DNA from: Megamerina dolium
Taxonomy: Eukaryota; Arthropoda; Insecta; Diptera; Megamerinidae
Assembly (NCBI GenBank): GCA_963854835.1
Contig: OY978529.1
Coordinates: 45,268,821-45,332,820 of the forward strand
Direction: 5' to 3'
Length of the DNA stretch: 64,000 nt
The notes beneath the pieces were generated by a model, which was given only the letters and a program-made list of their open reading frames with translations, was not told where the DNA came from and made no database searches. Made by a program: the position numbers and the translations under genes. This document shows, piece by piece, positions 57,028-64,000 of the stretch (position 1 is the first letter of the stretch; every line of letters starts with the position of its first letter).

Positions 57028-58398
57028 AAGGGCGATTTTTTAGAGGTTCTATTTTTTTTTATGATGATTAAACTGTCACAAATTGGCCAGATCTGGTAAC
57101 GCTATTATCAATTGTGCTCAGTTTGGTTTGCCATTTTTACATTAATATAGTACTCACGCCAGAACATTGCTGCCAAATTGTGAATTTTTTCGAAAATCAA
57201 GGGTCAATTCGGGAACGTTACTATATTACTACGTCCATTTTACGATCATTATCTTCCCACCTACACTCTAAGATTGGATGCCGTAGCTTAGTGGTTAGTG
57301 TGTTAGCCTTCTGATTTGTAGGTCGTGAGTTCAATCCCCGGCTGAAGCATAACAACTTTTATATCGAACAGATTTTTCTTACGAACGGCGCTCACCTGTC
57401 GGCAAGCAATTGGCAATTCTCCCGGCAGTAACAATTTGCCATGTAAAATTTTCCAAAAGAACTCTGCGACAAAGCTCAGAAAAAGTAATGTCACAAGGGT
57501 TCTGCCGTTCGGAACCGGCTAAAATAAGTAGGGCCCTTCTAATGCTGTCCAAAATTTAACACGCACAAAAGTAATGGAAGAAAAATTAGGAGGAGCCCTT
57601 TGGGGCCACATATTCATTTCTTTTATACTCTAATACACATTCACAGAGATCCATTCCGTAGAAACAATTGTTGTTGTAGAGGTTATTATTGAAAAGGACA
57701 CAAATACGTTCTTCGCAGCAATTGGAGCAAGTGTGCATCCACTTGATGGAAATTTTTACGTAAATAATTTGGTCTACGACCCTATGATGCAGGAATTAAA
57801 GCCAAATGATCATCATTCACACAATATGTTTGGTCAGCGGTCGCAGAATCAATTGGAAGTCTCTCGCAATATTCTGTTTCATATGATGAGGTTCATTTTT
57901 GGCTCAATGGGGTTGTCAATAGACGAAATTGCTGCATTTGGAGAGAAGAGAATGCACGACAAATAGACTCAGCTCAGTGTTTCTTACGCTTTAGGGGCCG
58001 TTGGAATTGTTGGTCTTAACTTTTTTAATAATGAGAACGGTGAGAACAATTCCGTCAACGGCTAGCGCTACGGAGTGATTATTTTGGGTCCCAATAAAAT
58101 GGAATGTCAAGCAATAGATTTTTTGCTTTATGCCAATAAAGCGGAAATTTTGGACGTTGTCGAAAGCAATATTGTGCAAAACATTGCGGAAATATGGCCG
58201 CAATTAGTTGAAAAAGTGATTGAAAATTGTACCTGTAGGTTACGAAATGTATATACGAGCCATTCTCTGGCGGTCATACGTTTGAAATTATATTGAAATT
58301 GTATTGTATCTTTCTAATAAAGCGAAATTTTAGTCTTAGATAAAGCTTCATTATTTCATTTCAATTTAAAATTTCACACCTCTAAAAAAATCACCCTT
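57028..58398 (+). mobile_element. DD41D (rosa-type) mariner, both ends, split by a SINE
   Basis: The left end AAGGGCGATTTTTTAGAGGT (57028 on) and the right end, in reverse complement AAGGGTGATTTTTTTAGAGG, are terminal repeats with TA at 57026-57027 and 58399-58400. Transposase pieces on the plus strand include MQELKPNDHHSHNMFGQRSQ (57786 on), NGLSIDEIAAFGEKR near 57910, NIAEIWPQLVEKVIENCTCR near 58180-58240. The catalytic middle is largely deleted. A SINE (57272-57626) lies inside. Without the SINE the element is only about 1.0 kb. Confidence 0.88.
57272..57626 (+). mobile_element. SINE copy M, full length, type 1 tail
   Basis: The tRNA-like head GATGCCGTAGCTTAGTGGTT (A box with one change) and the B box GTGAGTTCAATCCCCGG (near 57328-57344), then the body with AAGCAATTGGCAATTCTCCC and CTGCCGTTCGGAACCGGC, and a shortened type 1 tail ending GGGGCCACATATTCATT. 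ACTCTAA at 57265-57271 and 57627-57633 is the target duplication. It is inserted in the DD41D mariner. Confidence 0.92.
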
Positions 58399-60020
58399 TA
58401 CATATGTACAATAGTCCATAACTTGTGGTCATTGCTGAAACTTTCATAACTTCACATGAAACTAGAGATGCTTTCAGAAGTAGAACAGAAAGAACTAAAA
58501 CAAATTAAATTATTCTACTTATACCTTTTTCTCATTTTAATTAATTTTAATTTTAATTTTCAAATAAAATTCTGTTTACAATAAAATCTACAACTGCTCT
58601 CACATTACCATTACCTAACTCTCATTCACTCACCCTCACTCTCTCAATCTTAGAATAACTAATATGAAGTACTGACCGAGAAATAACCTTTGTGTTGGAT
58701 GGTCTCATTTTGTTTATTGAAAATAATAAGTGTGCATGATACTTATGCGTATACCAACCAATAAAAATCAAAACAAACGAAAAAAATCCTCACAAGAGAA
58801 ATAAGCTTTATGAAAACGGTCATCACTCTTGAATATCAAAAAAATCCAAAATCATTTCTTTATTTATGGTAGTCTATCAAATCAGCATAAATAGGTTAAA
58901 TGTAAAAATATGTACCACTTATAATGGAAAAAACCCACAAGAAGAATGGGAACAAGACAGAGAGAAATTACTTGATAAAGATTGAGAGCTGTGGTGGAGA
59001 AAATTTATCATTCAGTATTTTATTCAAAATTGTATTAAAAAAAAAACTCCAAACAAAAGACGTGGAAATGCAATTTTTCATTGACAACATTTTATACAAA
59101 TGAACAAAAAAAAAATCTCGCTAGAGACATTCTAATGTCACTGGCATTCGCCCGTAGAGCTTCTCATTCAGACGAACTCGTGACATAAAATTGTGATTGG
59201 TTTTAAGAGTATAAAATGGTGGTGACAAGAACAAAAATAAATGAATATAGTCATAAAATTGATGCCAAATAAATTATAGTTGCTATTATTACCGAATGAC
59301 GGAGGACCAATAAAGTGAATGATGTACTTAAATTCATTTGCGTCAAAGAAATTTAGAAATTTGTTACGTGATGTCTTCAAATGTTTATATGAAAATAAAT
59401 TTAGTAAATGTGGCAAGTTTATTAAAATATTGCCATATAATCATAGCTGTATAATATTGACGAGCTAAGCTAGTATTAAACTTATTTGTTTATAGTCTGC
59501 CAAGACAAATTTAATTATCTTAACTATTACAGTTGCAGAATAAAATGCAGTAGAAATGGTAGAGTAACCGAGCAAAGTGAATGAAGGTAGCAAGCCTGAA
59601 TCTCAAGTAGCAAGCCCTCAAGTAATAATTCAAGAACCATGATTAGGACAGCGTTAATATATGTCGAAGGAAATTCTTTATTGTGAAACGATGCGATAGG
59701 CTCCGGGAATCTACGTAGACCATACTAAAAGCCTTCGGCACAGCGCAAAATAAACTTATTTTTCAAAGAAATCTCCATTTACACATTTTTCCATGATTTG
59801 AAGCTATTATTTACAAGAACTAATATATCTTTTACTGATAAAAGTTGATAAACCATGTGTGATATACCATTCGCAATAAACTGTATTTCTATCTTCCAGC
59901 TGCACGGATGCACGCTTTACTATCGTTGAATTGTATTCATTTTCAAGCGCCCACTCAATCATCTGAGAATCAACCATAATCTTTTATAATAAGCATGTAC
60001 TGAAAGATGAATGACCAGTG
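58399..60020. other. AT-rich DNA, nothing recognised
   Basis: Simple AT-rich sequence. Possible short direct repeats near 59590-59625 (AGTAGCAAGCC twice). No gene. Confidence 0.55.
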
Positions 60021-60397
60021 TAATAGATTAGGTTAGCTTATGTGGCTGTCATCTCTCTGAGAGGACATACTTAGGCCAGAAAGACCCATTGTGATACCAC
60101 TGGGCTTCTTTTCCAATACTGTTGTGCGTGTTAAATTTTGACAGCATTAGAAGGGACCTACTTATATTAGCCGGTTTCGAACGTCAGAACCCTTGTGACA
60201 TCACTGTAACTTAGTTTTGTCACAGAGCTCTTTTTTAAGAGGCATTTTTGGCAAAGTGTTACTGCCGGAAAAATTGCCAATTCTTGCTGGCACGTGGGTA
60301 CCGTTCAAAAGAAATATCTCTTTGTTATGCTTCAGCCGGGGATTGAACCAACGACCTACAGATCAGAAGCACTAACCACTGAGGTACGGCACCTACG
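60021..60397 (-). mobile_element. SINE copy N, full length, type 2 tail
   Basis: The tRNA-like head is at about 60326-60397 (minus: GGTGCCGTACCTCAGTGG, with a 5-base shortening in the anticodon area, then TTGGTTCAATCCCCGGC). The body is like copy H, then comes the type 2 tail read on the minus strand (GGCCTAAGTATGTCCTCTCA, GACAGCCACATAAGC, CTAACCTAATC). CCAGTG at 60015-60020 and 60398-60403 is a probable target duplication. This is the only full-length type 2 copy in the window. Confidence 0.9.
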
Positions 60398-63300
60398 CCA
60401 GTGGGTTTAGCTAATCGTTAGTTTGTGGACTTTGACGTTCCAGTGTAATGAAGGAACCTTTTACACATTAAGTCGCTAAAGTGGGGTATCCAAAACCAGA
60501 GGCTACGGAGTTTCTGCTTAAGCCTGGAAAATTTGCAGAGGATGATGCCTCATCGAACTCCAAAGACATCATGCGTCAGGCTTCATGAAATCAGGCTTCA
60601 GTAAGTAATATACTATTGCCAAGGTTCAAGCCAAAGGAGGTTTAAAAAAGCCAGCTCTACGCGGAGGCTACTCCTTCAGAAGGTCATTTATGAGGCTGTA
60701 ATAGATTGAAACAATAGAGTAAAGGGGCATGATTAAATATCAATATCTAGGCTGTACTTGTATGGCCGGGCAAAGAGGAAAACTGGTTGGAATATCGTAG
60801 CATGTAGGGAGACTATGAGAAGAAAACTTGTTGAGCCGAATTGAGATTTTTGTAGTGAAATTGGTGAAACGAAACGGTCGACTAAATCTTGCAAAGTCGC
60901 AAATCAAATGGTTGTTATACTATTTCAGTGCTGACAGCACACTTTTCAAGTAGTAGAAATGTAACTATCGCAGAAAGCTGCATTAATGTTGTGAAATCAA
61001 AAATCGAGACCAAAAGAATTGTATGAAAGAAGTCAAAAAGATGTTATTTTTCCAACTTTAGTTCAGCCCGCCTTGATAATATCTTATATACCCAAAAATA
61101 TTAAAGAAAGGGAAGTTAAAGCTCACAGTTGCTTGCCTTCTACGAGGTCATGCGTCAGTTCTTTGCCCAAAAGTCAAGCTAGTATTCATCAAACCGGTGA
61201 TATATGATATATACCTTATTGAAACGTCTCAGGCCGATCAGTCTGATATTGCCTATGCTGAAAAGCCTATCGAGAGCGCATGGTAGAAAAGCATATTACG
61301 GATAATATCTATTTTCTTTGTGGTCGGTGATTTGAAATGGCTTTGCCGATATCGACTTGGATAGTATTAAACTCAACACCTCTGTGATTGCTTACTTAAT
61401 AATAGTAACTAATAATATATTCAATTTTGTGGATCCAAGTCTCACATATACATAGACCTTTATAACATATATTAAGGTATCAATGTCCATTGGTCGAGTT
61501 AATAATATAAATAATTTAAAACTGAATACACAATTTTTACTAAATTCTGGTACTTGTTTCGCGTATGACAATTCTTTGTTAGTAGCAACTGGAGTAGTAT
61601 TGTTTAACTATATCCTGCAAAACAATGTATTGATTGAAAGAAAGAGAATAAAAAAAAAACAACATTAACAAAGAAGAGAAGTAAAAAAGCAGACACTGCG
61701 AAATAATTGCCATTTTTATAGTCAACCTTAACGCGTTTCGATAAAAGTTCATTCAGACCACTATCGTATTGGCAATGAAGCTGTCGTAACAATGACGAAA
61801 TTACATCGTTAAAATTGCTAATAAAATTGAATAACAACAAAAGTATATAAATAAGTAGAAGAGAACAGTACAACTGTTTTATTTAAACACGACTAATGAC
61901 GGTACGGTATTGTAAAAAGTACTTACTTAAAATATAAAATCTATTTAAGAGATAGCGCATAAAATTTTACACTCTACACTGATGTCTACAAACAAATGAC
62001 AAAGGGAATAACATCGAATGCACACTTTGGATAAAAAAAAATTAGTTCAAGAAAGAAAAATACCAGAAAAATTGATGACAATTGATATATTCGAATATCT
62101 GCTAAACTAAAATCCATTTTAAGGCAATACAAATTTGATATATTCTTTGGTTTGTCAATTCTGTAGATTCGATGTAATTGTTAGAATATATTCTATATAA
62201 ATTTTGCTGTTCTTTAGAAAGCTGTACTAAAGCAGATGCATAACAAACAAATTACATTTCGTTCAACTTAGTGAAGAAAGTCAATTAATATAATGAGATT
62301 GTTTTGTTACGTAACGTAACGCAGTGCTTGTACGTATATATAGCTAAGTATTGGTTTATGAATATATTGTGTAGAGAGGAAGAAAATGTATGGTAGTAGA
62401 AAGAAGTAAACGGTGAATTACACGAAGTAAAGAAGGTATAAGAAAAAGGGGAAAATGCAAGATTTATTGGCCATTAAGATTTGAAAACTTTTTTTTTTTT
62501 TGCTTTTGGTGCGCGCACAAAAGATTAACTTCTCTTCATAGCAAAAAGTTATAGTCATTTATTTTAGAGAAACAATTTTCACAACAACAACAACAACAGC
62601 AACAGTAATTTAAATTAAATTAAAAATGATAAAGTTTAAAATTAACTAAAAGAAAGACAGGGAAGTAGAATATGAAATTGAATATTCCTTTTAATTTTTT
62701 GCAATTTAAGATGTGCACAAGATGTATATAATATAATTTAAATGGCCTTTCTTATATGCTATCTGTGCGTCACTATCTAAGATCAAATATTGAGGTAAAT
62801 TTATAGATTTTTGTGATATATTTTAAATCAGAAAATTCCGATAATATTAAAGGCTTGAAAAATGGTCAATAAAGTGATAAATAATTTTCTAAAGGGTTGG
62901 AATCTACTCGCAACCATCTGATCGAGGTGACTATACCCTCTCTTACAGGGTATATTAACCAGAGATTTAAAAAAAAGTGCACTCTGTGGTTTCAATCTTC
63001 TAAATTTCAAGTTACTGCTCTCGAATCGTTATTAATATAGACTTCGGAGACCTCCACTTAAATTTTCTGACAAATATTTTCGTAGAATATTTTAGTTTTC
63101 AAATGTTCTACTTAAAAGTACTTTTTGGAATTTTCTTAATAAAAAAAATGTCAAATTTACCAATAAAAAAAGATTGCTATGGGATTAAAATATTCCAAAA
63201 AAATTTTTCTTGTGAAATTCAATTATATGTAGAACACTGATAATAGTAGCTTTGTCAGAAATCGCCTTCAAGACTTTTAACCGCTGTAAAAAAAAGTTCA

Positions 63301-64000
63301 GACTGGACTATTATTTTGTTCGACTAAATTGGTTTACCTATTGATTATGGTGGTCTTTATGTTACATAAATGCTGTTGCACAGTGTTAGCTAACATTTTT
63401 GTCAAGATGTCAATGGCCAGATTGCCAATATGACCTGGTGCTCGACCACAAAATAAAATGATTATGGAATTATTGTGTAATGCTTCTACAACGTCCAGCA
63501 AGAGAAGCATTCGATTCTTTATGTCACAATTATGCTCTTTTTGTTCTTAACTGTTTATGTATGGAGTATTAAGATGAATTGACTATTAACACAAAGCTAT
63601 GCATTCAATCAGAGCTGTAAAAGAATTGAATAACTCATGATTTAATACACCAATAAATTAAATTTAAAAATTTATTTATTGGATTCACTTTATATTTATG
63701 TCATTTCAGTGTCATATTATATTTTATGTTTTTGGAATACTCACTAAAATGTTTTCGGTCAAAAAAAAAAAAAAAAAAAATCAAATATTTATTCCCTTGA
63801 ACAATAGAATATAATTCCAGTTATTGGACAAAATTTTGCATCAACCTAACATTTCTATACCTACTCATATGTTCGACAATTAATATTGAGTATACATAGG
63901 GTGAATATGAGATGATAATATTTGCGGTTTACATGTAATTATGTGTATGTGAATATTGCATAGGTCGTAATCGCTATCGTCGGTAAAAACCACAAAATGT
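60398..64000. other. AT-rich DNA, no gene seen
   Basis: 60430-61260 is somewhat less AT-biased, with fragments that could be old coding or transposon sequence, but no domain is recognised. 61400-64000 is simple AT-rich sequence, with an AACAAC run near 62583, a small hairpin TATACCCT...AGGGTATA near 62932-62953 and a 21-base A run near 63761. Confidence 0.5.

Noticed and set aside
62932..62953. TATACCCT/AGGGTATA hairpin as a terminator or element end
   Set aside because: Only 8-bp arms, and no partner end found.

Overview
The window is a gene-poor, AT-rich stretch of nuclear DNA from a higher fly. A tephritid (fruit fly) is the best guess. The support is the pattern of mobile elements (piggyBac, several mariner groups including the DD41D rosa-type, PIF/Harbinger, RTE-like LINEs, a tRNA-derived SINE) and the dense fly-type microsatellites; species cannot be fixed by eye. 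I found no host protein-coding exon, rRNA, CRISPR or bacterial feature. Every recognisable coding stretch is a broken piece of a mobile element. The window could be intergenic DNA or part of a very long intron.

Layout. 1-1923: end of a piggyBac element that jumped into a SINE; the same SINE was also hit by an RTE-like LINE (2150-2740). 2838-3552: two more LINE pieces. 6130-7580: a hairpin/palindrome patch and an RTE-like LINE remnant. 8444-13183: four SINE loci (one a SINE inside a SINE) and a DD41D mariner remnant that carries a SINE. 14878-16037: a mariner with both ends. 19680-21870: a mariner split by a SINE, then a full-length SINE with a 14-bp target duplication. 24060-25461 and 28075-29135: decayed LINEs with endonuclease-type and RNase H-type sequence. 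26818-27568: an unidentified element bounded by TTAA. 33.9-38.9 kb: two RTE-like remnants. 41.3-43.3 kb: a SINE tail, an RT scrap and a DD41D mariner with both ends. 46.2-46.4 kb: a small inverted-repeat element and a SINE head. 48.5-52.9 kb: a long AT microsatellite and two mariners. 52959-53260: a 64-bp foldback and a LINE endonuclease scrap. 53956-55135: a PIF/Harbinger derivative with perfect TTA duplications. 57028-58398: a third DD41D mariner split by a SINE. 60021-60397: a full-length SINE of the second tail type. The rest is simple AT-rich DNA.

How the parts relate. The main theme is one tRNA-derived SINE family, with at least 13 loci, two 3' tail types and repeated nesting. Both tail types and the RTE-like LINE end in a CCACATA-like motif followed by a short tandem repeat, which suggests (inference) that the LINE machinery moves the SINE. 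Four of the DNA transposons are interrupted by SINE copies, so many of the SINEs are younger than the DNA transposons.
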